A stretch of 64,000 bases of DNA from Streptomyces stelliscabiei (GTDB lineage: Bacteria > Actinomycetota > Actinomycetes > Streptomycetales > Streptomycetaceae), in the NCBI RefSeq assembly GCF_014873495.1, contig NZ_JADBGF010000001.1:4402001-4466000 (forward strand). The letters are read 5' to 3'. Position 1 is the first letter of the stretch. Each line of letters starts with the position of its first letter. The translations under genes and the position numbers were made by a program. The notes beneath the pieces were generated by a model. That model ran no database searches, was not told the DNA's origin, and saw only the letters and a program-made list of their open reading frames with translations. This document shows, piece after piece, positions 1 to 8,867 of this stretch.

Positions 1-1
1 G

Positions 2-1327
2 ACGCCGAACGCGGCCGGCCAGACCCCGCTGAACATCCTGCTCATCGGCTCGGACGCGCGGGACACCGCGGAGAACCAGAAGCTCGGCGGCGCCCGCGAC
101 ACCTTCGACGGCCCGCCGCTCGCCGATGTGCAGATGCTGGTGCACCTGTCCGCGGACCGCAGCAACATGTCGGTCGTCAGCATGCCCCGCGACACCCTGC
201 TCGACATCCCCAAGTGCACCGACCCGGACAGCGGCGAGGTGTACGGGGCGCTCACCTACACGATGACCAACCAGTCGCTGGAGCGCGGCGGTCCCGGCTG
301 CACGGTCGCCACCTGGGAGAAGCTGACCGGCATCCGTATCGACCACTTCATGATGGTCGACTTCTCCGGTGTGGTGTCGATGGCCGACGCGATCGGCGGT
401 GTGCCGGTGTGCGTGACCGCCAACATCGAGTCCAAGGACAGCCAGGGCCACGGCTCCGGGCTGAAGCTGGAGAAGGGCACCACGTACGTCAAGGGCAAGC
501 AGGCGCTGCAGTGGCTGCGCACCCGGTACGGCTTCGAGGACGGCAGCGACATCGCGCGGGCCAAGGCCCAGCACCAGTACATGAACTCGATGGTCCGCGA
601 GCTGCGCGCGAACGCCACGATCAGCAACCCGAACAAGCTGCGCAAGCTCGCCGAGGAGGCCACCGAGTCCCTCACCGTCGACGAGGGCCTCGGTGACGTC
701 GCCGCGCTCTACGACCTCAGCACGGAGCTGCGCAAGGTCGAGCCGGCCCGGATCACGATGACGACGATGCCGTTCACGTACGTCGGCGCGCGCGTCGTGC
801 CGAAGGAGGGCGACGCGGAGAAGCTGTTCCGGCTGGTGCGGGAGGACATCGCGCTGGACGGCAAGGACAAGAAGAAGGCGGCCGTCGAGGAGGCCGGCTC
901 CGACGACCCGGCGGCGGCCAAGGACAAGATCGGCGTGCTGGTGCGCAACGGCACCATGACCTCCACCCTCGCCCCGGTCAGCGGCCGCGCGCACACGGTG
1001 TCGCAGTTGCTCGTCGAGGAGGGCTTCGCCAAGTCCACGTCCGACACGACCACCGCGGTCGTCGAGGACAAGACGGTCGTGCGCTATCCGAGCGCCGAGC
1101 TGGAGGGCGACGCCCAGGAGGTCGCCAGGGCCCTCGGCATCCCACTGGGACAGGTGGAGAAGTCCACCGAGGTCAGCGGAGTCACGCTGCTCGTCGGCGC
1201 CGACTGGCGCGAGGGCACGACGTACAAGGCCGCGAAGGCGGACGACCGGACGCCGAAGTCGGCGGACGCGCTGAACGGGGCGAACACGGACGCCTGCATG
1301 GAGGTCAACCCGGCCTTCAGCTGGTAG
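2..1327 (+). CDS. LytR-CpsA-Psr (LCP) family ligase, 5'-truncated by window edge
   Basis: LCP proteins are membrane-anchored enzymes that transfer lipid-linked glycopolymers onto peptidoglycan at the outer face of the membrane. The reading frame is open from base 2, so the N-terminus and membrane anchor lie outside the window; 441 residues are visible. The LCP core runs from ILLIGSDARD through VSMPRD (Arg-Asp of the active site) to LRTRYGFEDGSDIARAK. A C-terminal LytR_C domain begins near visible residue 307 (IGVLVRNGT). It is the first of three LCP genes in 5.4 kb, with a glycosyltransferase between it and the second. The family is certain; the polymer substrate is not known. Confidence 0.9.
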   Translation, partial: TPNAAGQTPLNILLIGSDARDTAENQKLGGARDTFDGPPLADVQMLVHLSADRSNMSVVSMPRDTLLDIPKCTDPDSGEVYGALTYTMTNQSLERGGPGCTVATWEKLTGIRIDHFMMVDFSGVVSMADAIGGVPVCVTANIESKDSQGHGSGLKLEKGTTYVKGKQALQWLRTRYGFEDGSDIARAKAQHQYMNSMVRELRANATISNPNKLRKLAEEATESLTVDEGLGDVAALYDLSTELRKVEPARITMTTMPFTYVGARVVPKEGDAEKLFRLVREDIALDGKDKKKAAVEEAGSDDPAAAKDKIGVLVRNGTMTSTLAPVSGRAHTVSQLLVEEGFAKSTSDTTTAVVEDKTVVRYPSAELEGDAQEVARALGIPLGQVEKSTEVSGVTLLVGADWREGTTYKAAKADDRTPKSADALNGANTDACMEVNPAFSW

Positions 1328-1340
1328 GTCCCGCACACGA

Positions 1341-1374
1341 CTCGGGCCCCTCTCGCGAACGGGAAGGGCCCGAG
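1341..1374. terminator. Bidirectional hairpin between convergent genes
   Basis: CTCGGGCCC pairs with GGGCCCGAG around a 16-base loop. It lies 13 bp after the LCP stop and 17 bp from the end of the convergent glycosyltransferase gene, so it probably serves both. There is no long T-run, as is common in Streptomyces. Confidence 0.65.
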
Positions 1375-1391
1375 GCGTACGTCCTTCGTGC

Positions 1392-2420
1392 TCAGCTCTC
1401 GGCGAGCACCGCCGGGCGGCGGGAGGCGATGACCTTGCGCGCCAGGGACTTGGGGCTGGTGAGGAAGCCGAAGCCCCAGGACATGTGCATGGTGGCGAGG
1501 GCGACCGGGATCTGGAGGCGGGCCTTGAGCGGCAGCCCCCTGCCCGCCGGGACCGAGCCCGCGACGATCGCGGCGAGGTAGCCGCCGGGGACGACGAAGC
1601 CCAGCGGGGTCAGCAGGGCGCCGACCAGGACACCGGCCGCGATCGCGCACACCGCGGCCGGCGGGGCGAGATAGCGCAGGTTGATGGAGCCCTCGTGGTA
1701 GCGGGCGACGACGTGCCGCCAGCGCCCGTAGTCCTTGTACTGCTTGGCGAGCGCCTTGACGCTCGGCCGCGGCCGGTACGACACCCGCAGCTCGGGCGAG
1801 AACCAGATGAGGCCGCCCGCCTCGCGGATGCGGAAGTTCAGCTCCCAGTCCTGGGCGCGGACGAACTCCACGTTGTAGCCGTCCTGCCGCTCCAGCGCCT
1901 CGCGCCGGAAGACCCCCAGATAGACCGTGTCCGCGGGACCGGCCTGGCCGCCCGTGTGGAAGGCCGCGTTGCCGACGCCGATCTTCGAGGTCATGGCGGC
2001 GGCGACCGCGTGCTCCCAGTCGTTCTCGCCCTCGGCGTGCATGATGCCGCCGACGTTCTGCGCGCCGGTCTCCTCCAGGAGCCGTACGGCGGTGGCGATG
2101 TAGTTCGGCGAGAGGATGCCGTGGCCGTCGACACGGACCACGATCGGGTGGCGGGAGGCCTTGATCGCGGCGTTGAGCGCGGCGGGCGTACGACCGGTGG
2201 GGTTGGGGACGGTGTGCACGCGCGGGTCCTCGGCCACGAGCGCGGCGGCGATCTCGTCCGTGCGGTCCGTGGACGGACCGAGGGCGATCACCACCTCCAT
2301 CTCGCCGGCGTACTCCTGGGCGAGGATCGCTTGGACGGCTCCGCGCAGATGCCGCTCCTCGTCGAGGACGGGCATGATCACGGACACGGCGGGGAGCTGC
2401 GCGTCGGGCTTGGCGTTCAT
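1392..2420 (-). CDS. Family 2 glycosyltransferase (342 aa)
   Basis: A GT-A fold glycosyltransferase, probably making a cell-envelope polysaccharide or glycopolymer. The N-terminal motif VSVIMPVLDEERHL is the usual nucleotide-sugar binding start of GT2 enzymes. A VRVDGHG segment stands where the DxD motif is expected, so the metal-binding motif is DGH-like. Later come QDWELNFR, resembling the ED/QxxRW region, and hydrophobic segments near residues 250-295 that suggest membrane association. It sits between two LCP genes on the opposite strand, which fits supply of glycan for LCP ligation. The donor and acceptor cannot be read from the sequence. Confidence 0.88.
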   Translation of the reverse strand: MNAKPDAQLPAVSVIMPVLDEERHLRGAVQAILAQEYAGEMEVVIALGPSTDRTDEIAAALVAEDPRVHTVPNPTGRTPAALNAAIKASRHPIVVRVDGHGILSPNYIATAVRLLEETGAQNVGGIMHAEGENDWEHAVAAAMTSKIGVGNAAFHTGGQAGPADTVYLGVFRREALERQDGYNVEFVRAQDWELNFRIREAGGLIWFSPELRVSYRPRPSVKALAKQYKDYGRWRHVVARYHEGSINLRYLAPPAAVCAIAAGVLVGALLTPLGFVVPGGYLAAIVAGSVPAGRGLPLKARLQIPVALATMHMSWGFGFLTSPKSLARKVIASRRPAVLAES

Positions 2421-2555
2421 AGAGGGCTCACGTTACCGCGAACGGGGGACACCGACGCGCGCCGCCCGGTCGCGTGGACGGGCCGCCGATGCCGGGGCCC
2501 TACGGTGCTCACGGTTCCCCGACTCCCCATGACCGGTCTCGCGGAGGTGTCCCCC

Positions 2556-3995
2556 GTGTCCACACCGCCCCGCCGTCCAGCTCGTCCGCAGCAGCCCCGG
2601 CCTCCCGTACCCCCCAGGCGGCGGAGCTGGGCCATGCGGGCGGCGACCACGCTCTCCGTGGTGGTGCTGGCCGCCGCGGGTATCGGGCACGCGGTGGTGA
2701 CCCGCCTGGACAGCGAGATCAAGCGGGTCGACGCCTTCAAGGACATGAAGAACCGTCCCGAGGCGGGCCACGGCATGAACGTCCTGCTGGTCGGCACCGA
2801 CGGCCGCGACCGGATCAGCGAGGAGGAGCGGCGCAAGTACCGGCTCGGCGGCGCCCCCTGCCACTGCACGGACACGATGATGATCGTGCACATCTCGGAG
2901 GACCGGGAGCGCGCGAGCGTGGTGAGCCTGCCGCGCGACTCGTACGCCGAGACGCCCGCGCGGACCGACCGCGCCACCGGCAAGGCCCACCGGGGCCATC
3001 CGATCAAGCTGAACGCGGCCTACGCGGAGGGCGGGCCCCAGCTCACCGTGCGCACGGTCGAGCACATGACCAAGGTGAAGATCGACCACTACGTCGAGGT
3101 CGACTTCACCAGCTTCATGCGCACGGTCGACGTCCTCGGCGGCGTCAGGATCTGCACCGCCGAACCCCTCAAGGACTCCTACACCGGGCTCGACCTGACC
3201 GCCGGCACCCATGAGCTGGACGGCGGGCAGGCGCTGCAGTACGTCCGTTCCCGGCACGCCGACGGCTCCTCCGACCTCGGCCGGATGAAGCGCCAGCAGC
3301 GGTTCATGGCCTCGCTGATGTCCCAGGCGACCTCCTCCGGCGTCCTGCTCAACCCGATGAAGTTCCGCGACATCACCCAGGCCGTCCTCGGGTCCGTCCG
3401 CGCCGACAAGGAGTTCGGCACCGGCGAGCTGATCGACCTCGGCCGCGCGATGCGCAACCTCACGCCCGCCTCCTCCGAGTTCACCACCGTGCCCATCGGG
3501 CGCATGGGGTACGCCGTCAAGGGCATCGGCTCGACCCTCAAGTGGGACGACGCGAAGGCCGCCCGGCTGTTCGAGGCCCTGCGCGACGACCGGCCCCTCG
3601 CCCCCTACAAGGCGCGCGCCCGACACACCCTCGTCGACGTCGCCCCCCAGCAGATCCGCGTCCAGGTCGAGAACGGCACGGCGGTCCCCGGTCTCGGCCG
3701 GGAGGTGGACCGCCAGCTGGCCGCCACGGGTTTCCGCACCACGAGGACCCCGGTCAACGCCCCACGGCAGGACGTCCGCCGCACGGTCGTCGTCTACGAC
3801 CCCCGCTGGGACCGCTCCGCCCATTCCCTCGCGACCGCCCTCCCGGGCGCGGAACTGCGTCCGGTGCGTGCCCAGGGGCCCACCCTCAGGGTCGTCGCCG
3901 GCACGGACTTCAAGCAGGTCCGCAAGGTGCGGGCGGAGAACCCCGGGCAGGGCGAGTCGGGCGTGGTGCGGGGCGACCAGGTCTCGTGCCCGTGA
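2556..3995 (+). CDS. LCP family ligase with LytR_C domain (479 aa)
   Basis: Start: I chose GTG at 2556 because GGAGG lies 8 nt before it; an in-frame ATG at 2529 has no comparable site and would add 9 residues. A Pro/Arg-rich cytoplasmic segment precedes one membrane helix at about residues 30-48. The LCP core follows, with VLLVGTDGRD, DTMMIVH, VVSLPRDS and LQYVRSRHADGSSDLGRMKRQQ. The C-terminal ~100 residues (IRVQVENGTAVPGL onward) are a LytR_C domain. It should attach a glycopolymer to peptidoglycan outside the membrane. It is probably transcribed apart from the third LCP gene, 130 bp downstream. Confidence 0.9.
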   Translation: MSTPPRRPARPQQPRPPVPPRRRSWAMRAATTLSVVVLAAAGIGHAVVTRLDSEIKRVDAFKDMKNRPEAGHGMNVLLVGTDGRDRISEEERRKYRLGGAPCHCTDTMMIVHISEDRERASVVSLPRDSYAETPARTDRATGKAHRGHPIKLNAAYAEGGPQLTVRTVEHMTKVKIDHYVEVDFTSFMRTVDVLGGVRICTAEPLKDSYTGLDLTAGTHELDGGQALQYVRSRHADGSSDLGRMKRQQRFMASLMSQATSSGVLLNPMKFRDITQAVLGSVRADKEFGTGELIDLGRAMRNLTPASSEFTTVPIGRMGYAVKGIGSTLKWDDAKAARLFEALRDDRPLAPYKARARHTLVDVAPQQIRVQVENGTAVPGLGREVDRQLAATGFRTTRTPVNAPRQDVRRTVVVYDPRWDRSAHSLATALPGAELRPVRAQGPTLRVVAGTDFKQVRKVRAENPGQGESGVVRGDQVSCP

Positions 3996-4125
3996 GCCCC
4001 GCGATCGTCCGAAGCGTCTGCTCCCCTACAAAACCGTGCAATTTGTGTCGGCTTCGCAACAGCCCTGCCTTTGTTTTTCATCGACCCTTGTAAAGGGCAT
4101 GGCCGGACCCGGCACACTGGGGCGC

Positions 4126-5400
4126 ATGAACGATTGGCCCGAGGGATGGTCCGGCAACAACCGCGGCGGCGACTTCGCCCAGCCCGACGGTCCGCGTGTG
4201 ATGCGCCAGGTCCGTCGCGGCCCGTCGGCACCCCCTCAGGGTGGTGTGCCCCAGCAGCCGTCGTACGGCGACGCCTACGGTGACGGCTACGGCAACAGCG
4301 GCCCCGACCAGTACGGCGGCGGCCACAACAGCGACTACAACACCGGCCAGGTCTACGGCTCCGGCGGCGTCGGCGGTGCGGGCGGCCACGGCGGCGGCCG
4401 GGGCGACCGTCCCGCGCCGGACTGGCGGCGCCGCATCAAGCTGACGGCGATCACGGTCACGGTGGTGGTGCTCGCGACGACGATCGGCACGTACTTCTGG
4501 GCCGACTCCAAGCTGAACCGCGAGGTCGACCTGTCGAAGGTCATCGACCGGCCGGAGGCGGGCGAGGGCACCAACTACCTGATCGTCGGCTCCGACAGCC
4601 GTGAGGGCCTGTCCGCCGACCAGAAGAAGGAACTCCACACCGGGTCCGCCGACGGCAAGCGCACGGACTCGATGATGATCCTGCACACCGGATCCAACGG
4701 CCCGACGCTGGTCTCGCTGCCCCGTGACTCGAACGTCACGATCCCGACCTTCGTCGGCTCCGAGTCCGGCAAGACGTTCAAGGGCACCGGCCGCCAGGTC
4801 AAGCTGAACGCGGCCTACGCGGAGGACGGGCCCGAGCTGCTGGTCCGCACCGTGGAGGCCAACACGGGTCTGCACATCGACCACTACGTGGAGATCGGCT
4901 TCGCGGGCTTCGCGAACATCGTCGACGCGGTCGGCGGCGTGGAGATCGACATCCCCAAGGGCGGTCTGAAGGACACCAAGTCCGGCGCCAACTTCGAGGC
5001 GGGCAAGCAGACGCTGAACGGCGAGCAGTCCCTCGCCTTCGTCCGCACCCGCTACGCCCTCGCGCGCAGCGACCTGGACCGTACGAAGAACCAGCAGAAG
5101 TTCCTCGCGGCCCTCGCCAGCCAGACGGCGACGCCGAGCACGATCCTGAACCCCTTCAAGCTGTACCCGACGATGAGCGCGGGCCTGGACACCCTGATCG
5201 TGGACAAGGACATGGGCCTGTTCGACCTGGCCGACATGTTCTGGGCGATGAAGGGTGTGACGAGCGGCGACGGCAAGTCCATGAACATGCCGATCTCGGG
5301 CAACGCCAGCAACGGCAACCTCCAGTGGAACACCGAGAAGGTGAAGCAGCTGGTGGAGCAGTTGAAGAACGACGAGACGGTGACGGTGTCCGACAGCTGA
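4126..5400 (+). CDS. LCP family ligase without LytR_C domain (424 aa)
   Basis: The third LCP protein of the cluster. A long cytoplasmic region rich in Gly, Tyr and Gln (about residues 35-95) precedes a single membrane helix at about 105-125. The catalytic core shows YLIVGSDSRE, RTDSMMILH, LVSLPRDSN, GGVEIDIPKG and LAFVRTRYALARSDLDR, so both the Asp and Arg positions of the family are present. Unlike its two neighbours it ends soon after the core and has no LytR_C domain. The ATG at 4126 has a weak ribosome site; an ATG at 4099 has none. A strong hairpin follows the stop. Confidence 0.9.
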   Translation: MNDWPEGWSGNNRGGDFAQPDGPRVMRQVRRGPSAPPQGGVPQQPSYGDAYGDGYGNSGPDQYGGGHNSDYNTGQVYGSGGVGGAGGHGGGRGDRPAPDWRRRIKLTAITVTVVVLATTIGTYFWADSKLNREVDLSKVIDRPEAGEGTNYLIVGSDSREGLSADQKKELHTGSADGKRTDSMMILHTGSNGPTLVSLPRDSNVTIPTFVGSESGKTFKGTGRQVKLNAAYAEDGPELLVRTVEANTGLHIDHYVEIGFAGFANIVDAVGGVEIDIPKGGLKDTKSGANFEAGKQTLNGEQSLAFVRTRYALARSDLDRTKNQQKFLAALASQTATPSTILNPFKLYPTMSAGLDTLIVDKDMGLFDLADMFWAMKGVTSGDGKSMNMPISGNASNGNLQWNTEKVKQLVEQLKNDETVTVSDS

Positions 5401-5414
5401 CCCGTACCGTGTGG

Positions 5415-5448
5415 CGGAGGGGCACCCCGGTGACGGGGTGCCCCTCCG
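5415..5448 (+). terminator. Rho-independent-type hairpin after third LCP gene
   Basis: CGGAGGGGCACCCCG and CGGGGTGCCCCTCCG form a perfect 15-bp stem with a 4-base loop, 14 bp after the LCP stop. It also lies just beyond the 3' end of the convergent copper-protein gene, so it may act in both directions. Confidence 0.8.
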
Positions 5449-5473
5449 TCGTGTGCGTGCGTACGGGTGAGGG

Positions 5474-5839
5474 TCAGGCGGTCGCGCCCGCCATTGTCCG
5501 GCACGTCTCCGAGCAGCGTCGACACGCCTCTGCGCAGCGCATCATCTGCTGATCGTCCGGCATGGACATACACGCCTCGGCGCACATGTCACAGGCGCGG
5601 GCGCACATCGCGCACATCTCGGCGGACAGCGGCGAGCGCCGCATCATCATGTCCGCGCACATACGGGTCATCTCGGCGCAGTCCATCAGGGCGCGCATGA
5701 TCTGCATCTGGGCCTGGCCGCCGGCCTGCATGCAGGAGCTCATGGTCTCCTCGCACATGCTGTGGCACGTCATGCAGGCGTTGACGCACTCCTGCATCTC
5801 CTTGCTCATCGCGGTCATGGCTCCGGCGTGCTGCGTCAT
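5474..5839 (-). CDS. Cys-rich four-helix-bundle copper storage-type protein (Csp/DUF326 family, 121 aa)
   Basis: The protein has 16 cysteines in 121 residues, mostly as CxxxC, CxxC and CxxxxxxC spacings along predicted helices (ECVNACMTCHSMC, EMCAMCARACDMCAEAC, RCAEACRRCSETC), and is rich in Met. This is the pattern of Csp proteins, in which Cys residues line a four-helix bundle and hold many Cu(I) ions. There is no signal peptide, so it is probably the cytosolic (Csp3-like) kind. AGGAGG lies 4 nt before the ATG. A GC-rich inverted repeat lies just upstream. Copper binding is inferred from the family; the fold and Cys pattern are clear. Confidence 0.85.
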   Translation of the reverse strand: MTQHAGAMTAMSKEMQECVNACMTCHSMCEETMSSCMQAGGQAQMQIMRALMDCAEMTRMCADMMMRRSPLSAEMCAMCARACDMCAEACMSMPDDQQMMRCAEACRRCSETCRTMAGATA

Positions 5840-5860
5840 GGCTCCTCCTGGGGGTGGTGG

Positions 5861-5889
5861 GTGCGGGGTCCGGGGCGGACCCCGTGCAC
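5861..5889. promoter_or_regulatory. Inverted repeat upstream of the copper-storage gene
   Basis: GTGCGGGGTCC and GGACCCCGTGCAC form a near-perfect inverted repeat 22 bp upstream of the ATG. It could be an operator (CsoR-type copper operators are GC-rich palindromes) or a hairpin in the mRNA leader. No experiment or consensus match supports either over the other. Confidence 0.4.
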
Positions 5890-5965
5890 TTCCGTCCTAC
5901 GCCCGACCGCCCCCGTCCGCCATCGGGCGGACGGAAACAATCCGCCCCATCCGCCCCATAAGGCA

Positions 5966-5994
5966 ACAGCCCCCGGCGGGGTGCCGGGGGCTGT
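5966..5994 (-). terminator. Hairpin downstream of acyl-CoA dehydrogenase
   Basis: ACAGCCCCCGGC pairs with GCCGGGGGCTGT (12 bp) around a 5-base loop, 22 bp beyond the stop of the minus-strand acyl-CoA dehydrogenase gene. Confidence 0.75.
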
Positions 5995-6015
5995 GCACGC
6001 GCTGCGCCGAAGGGG

Positions 6016-7173
6016 TTACGGCAGGTTGCGGGCCATCACGATCCGCTGGACCTGGTTGGTGCCCTCGTATATCTGCGTGATCTTGGCGTCGCGCATCATG
6101 CGCTCGACCGGGTAGTCGCGCGTGTAGCCGTAGCCGCCCAGCAGCTGGACGGCGTCGGTGGTGACCTCCATGGCGACGTCCGAGGCGAAGCACTTGGCGG
6201 CGGCGCCCTGGAAGGTGAGGTCCTTGTCGCCGCGCTCGGACTTGGCGGCGGCCTGGTAGGTCAGGGCGCGGGCGGCCTCGATCTTCATGGCCATGTCGGC
6301 GAGCATGAACTGGATGCCCTGGAAGTCGGCGATCGGCTTGCCGAACTGCTTGCGTTCCTGGACGTAGCCCTTGGCGTAGTCGAGGGCGCCCTGGGCGACA
6401 CCGAGGGCCTGGGCGGCGATGGTGATGCGGGTGTGGTCCAGGGTCTTCATCGCCGTGGCGAAGCCGGTGCCCTCCTCGCCGATCATGCGGTCGGCGGGGA
6501 TGCGGACGTTGTCGAGGTAGACCTCGCGGGTCGGGGAGCCCTTGATGCCGAGCTTCTTCTCCGGGGCGCCGAAGGAGACGCCCTCGTCGGACTTCTCGAC
6601 GACGAAGGCGGAGATGCCCTTGGAGCGCTTGTCCGGGTCCGTGACGGCCATGACCGTGTAGTAGTCGGAGACGCCCGCGTTGGTGATCCAGCGCTTCACG
6701 CCGTTGAGGATCCAGTGGTCGCCGTCGTGGACCGCGCGGGTCTTCATGCCGGCCGCGTCGGAGCCGGCGTCCGGCTCGGAGAGGCAGTACGAGAACATCG
6801 CGTCGCCCTTGGCGAGCGGACCCAGGTACTTCTTCTTCAGCTCCTCGGAGCCGGAGAGGATCACGGGCAGGGAGCCGAGCTTGTTGACGGCCGGGATGAG
6901 GGAGGAGGACACGCAGGCGCGGGCCACCTCCTCGATCACGATGACCGTGGCGAGCGCGTCGGCGCCGGCGCCGCCGTACTCCTCGGGCACGTGCACGGCG
7001 TGCAGGTCGTTGGCGACGAGCGCGTCCAGCGCCTCCTGGGGGAAGCGGGCCTCCTCGTCCACGGCGGCGGCGTGGGGCGCGATCTTCGCCTCGGCGAGGG
7101 CGCGGATCGCGTCGCGGAGCATGTCGTGCTCCTCGGACGGGCGGTACAGGTCGAAATCAGCCGATCCGGCCAA
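6016..7173 (-). CDS. Acyl-CoA dehydrogenase (385 aa)
   Basis: An FAD-dependent dehydrogenase that introduces the alpha,beta double bond in an acyl-CoA and passes electrons to ETF. It has family-typical length and motifs: YCLSEPDAGSD (FAD/substrate site), WITNAG, QFGKPI, and GGYGYTRDYPVERMMRDAKITQ. IYEGTNQVQR near the C-terminus carries the catalytic Glu. The only usable start in frame is TTG at 7173, with AGGAG 11 nt upstream. The upstream region carries TAAC/GTTA inverted repeats that may be an operator. A short- or branched-chain substrate is likely from the overall pattern, but chain specificity cannot be fixed. Confidence 0.93.
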   Translation of the reverse strand: MAGSADFDLYRPSEEHDMLRDAIRALAEAKIAPHAAAVDEEARFPQEALDALVANDLHAVHVPEEYGGAGADALATVIVIEEVARACVSSSLIPAVNKLGSLPVILSGSEELKKKYLGPLAKGDAMFSYCLSEPDAGSDAAGMKTRAVHDGDHWILNGVKRWITNAGVSDYYTVMAVTDPDKRSKGISAFVVEKSDEGVSFGAPEKKLGIKGSPTREVYLDNVRIPADRMIGEEGTGFATAMKTLDHTRITIAAQALGVAQGALDYAKGYVQERKQFGKPIADFQGIQFMLADMAMKIEAARALTYQAAAKSERGDKDLTFQGAAAKCFASDVAMEVTTDAVQLLGGYGYTRDYPVERMMRDAKITQIYEGTNQVQRIVMARNLP

Positions 7174-7194
7174 GGTCTCTCACGCTCCTGACGC

Positions 7195-7212
7195 TAACTA
7201 CCGTTAAGTAAC
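7195..7212. promoter_or_regulatory. TAAC/GTTA inverted repeats before acyl-CoA dehydrogenase
   Basis: TAAC-N4-GTTA-N2-TAAC, three half-sites in 18 bp in an AT-rich patch 22 bp upstream of the TTG start. The arrangement looks like a TetR-type operator over the promoter of the minus-strand gene. No regulator is encoded next to it. Confidence 0.4.
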
Positions 7213-7388
7213 CCAATTTTAGTGGTCCGCCCACGCGAGTGATACGTGAGCTTGACGACAGGCCGCCACCCCGGGTGATCTGCCCGGTGAAGGGCTCGAA
7301 CACGCCCCGACTATGCTCGTGCAGCGCCACGACAGAGCATGTGCGACACATGTTCGACACCCTCGGCCGGACATCCCAGGAGCACCCC

Positions 7389-8732
7389 ATGGCCCTCAAG
7401 ATCACCGTGATCGGCACCGGCTACCTCGGCGCGACCCACGCCGCCGCCATGGCCGAGCTGGGGTTCGAGGTGCTCGGGCTGGACGTCGTCGAGGAGAAGA
7501 TCGACATGCTCCGGCGGGGCGAGGTCCCGATGTACGAGCCGGGGCTGGAGGAACTGCTGCGCAAGCATGTCGCCGGCATCGAGGGGTCCAGCGGACGGCT
7601 GCGCTTCACGACCGACTACGCCGAGGTCGCGGCCTTCGGCGACATCCACTTCGTCTGCGTGAACACCCCGCAGCGGCACGGCGAGTACGCCTGTGACATG
7701 TCCTACGTCGACGCGGCCTTCGCCTCGCTCGCCCCGCATCTGACGGGCCCGGGCCTGGTCGTCGGCAAGTCGACGGTGCCGGTGGGCTCCGCCGACCGGC
7801 TGGCCGCGTATCTCGCGGAGCACGCGCCCGCCGGGGCCGATGCCGAGCTGGCCTGGAACCCGGAGTTCCTGCGCGAGGGCTTCGCCGTGAACGACACGCT
7901 GCACCCGGACCGGATCGTGGTGGGCGTGCGGAGCGAGAAGGCCGAGAAGCTGCTGCGGGAGGTGTACGCGACGCCGGTGACCGAGGGCTCCCCCTTCGTC
8001 GTCACCGACTTCCCGACCGCCGAGCTGGTGAAGACCTCCGCGAACTCCTTCCTCGCCACCAAGATCTCCTTCATCAACGCCATGGCGGAGGTGTGCGAGG
8101 CCGCCGGGGGCGATGTCGCCAAGCTGGCGGAGGCCATCGGGCACGACGACCGGATCGGGAAGAAGTTCCTGCGGGCCGGCATCGGCTTCGGCGGGGGCTG
8201 TCTGCCGAAGGACATCCGGGCGTTCATGGCCCGTGCCGGTGAGCTGGGCGCCGACCAGGCGCTCACGTTCCTGCGCGAGATCGACTCCATCAACATGCGC
8301 CAGCGCGGTCAGATGGTGGAACTGGCCCGGCAGGCGCTGGGCGGCGGTTCGTTCCTGGGCAAGCGGGTCGCCGTGCTCGGCGCCACCTTCAAGCCCGACT
8401 CCGACGACGTACGCGACTCCCCCGCCCTCAACGTGGCCGGGCAGATCCACCTCCAGGGCGGCCAGGTCACCGTCTACGACCCCAAGGGCATGGAGAACGC
8501 CCGGCGGCTCTTCCCGACGCTCGGCTACGCCGACTCCGCGCTCGCGGCCGTGCGGAACGCCGACATCGTGCTGCATCTGACGGAGTGGCGCGAGTTCCGT
8601 GAGCTGGACCCGGCGGCGCTGGGCGAGGTCGCGTCGACCCGGCTCGTGCTGGACGGGCGCAACGCCCTCGACCCGGAGCTGTGGCGCCGGGCGGGGTGGA
8701 CGTACCGCGCGATGGGGCGGCCGACGGCGTAG
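7389..8732 (+). CDS. UDP-glucose/GDP-mannose dehydrogenase family protein (447 aa)
   Basis: An NAD-dependent enzyme that oxidises the C6 hydroxyl of a nucleotide sugar twice to a uronic acid, normally UDP-glucose to UDP-glucuronate. An N-terminal Rossmann motif ITVIGTGYLG starts at residue 5. A central domain carries ELAWNPEFLREG, KTSANSFLATKISFIN, and the catalytic Cys at residue 271 in GFGGGCLPKD. A C-terminal UDP-binding domain shows VLGATFKPDSDDVRDSP. ATG at 7389 has AGGAG 6 nt upstream. It is transcribed away from the acyl-CoA dehydrogenase. It probably supplies uronic acid for an envelope polysaccharide; whether UDP-glucose is the true substrate is inferred. Confidence 0.92.
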   Translation: MALKITVIGTGYLGATHAAAMAELGFEVLGLDVVEEKIDMLRRGEVPMYEPGLEELLRKHVAGIEGSSGRLRFTTDYAEVAAFGDIHFVCVNTPQRHGEYACDMSYVDAAFASLAPHLTGPGLVVGKSTVPVGSADRLAAYLAEHAPAGADAELAWNPEFLREGFAVNDTLHPDRIVVGVRSEKAEKLLREVYATPVTEGSPFVVTDFPTAELVKTSANSFLATKISFINAMAEVCEAAGGDVAKLAEAIGHDDRIGKKFLRAGIGFGGGCLPKDIRAFMARAGELGADQALTFLREIDSINMRQRGQMVELARQALGGGSFLGKRVAVLGATFKPDSDDVRDSPALNVAGQIHLQGGQVTVYDPKGMENARRLFPTLGYADSALAAVRNADIVLHLTEWREFRELDPAALGEVASTRLVLDGRNALDPELWRRAGWTYRAMGRPTA

Positions 8733-8789
8733 GGGCCCGTATCCGGGACTCGGCGGCGGAGCCCTTGAGGAGAGACGGGGCGACGCCGC

Positions 8790-8814
8790 TCCGGCCGAGG
8801 CTCAGTCGGCCGGA
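8790..8814. terminator. Hairpin between convergent genes
   Basis: TCCGGCCGA and TCGGCCGGA form a 9-bp stem with a 7-base loop, between the ends of the dehydrogenase and the CGNR gene. Confidence 0.5.
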
Positions 8815-8867
8815 ACGACGTCTTCCCGCATTCTCCACCGTTCCGGCGGCCGGTGGGGGCGAAGCGC

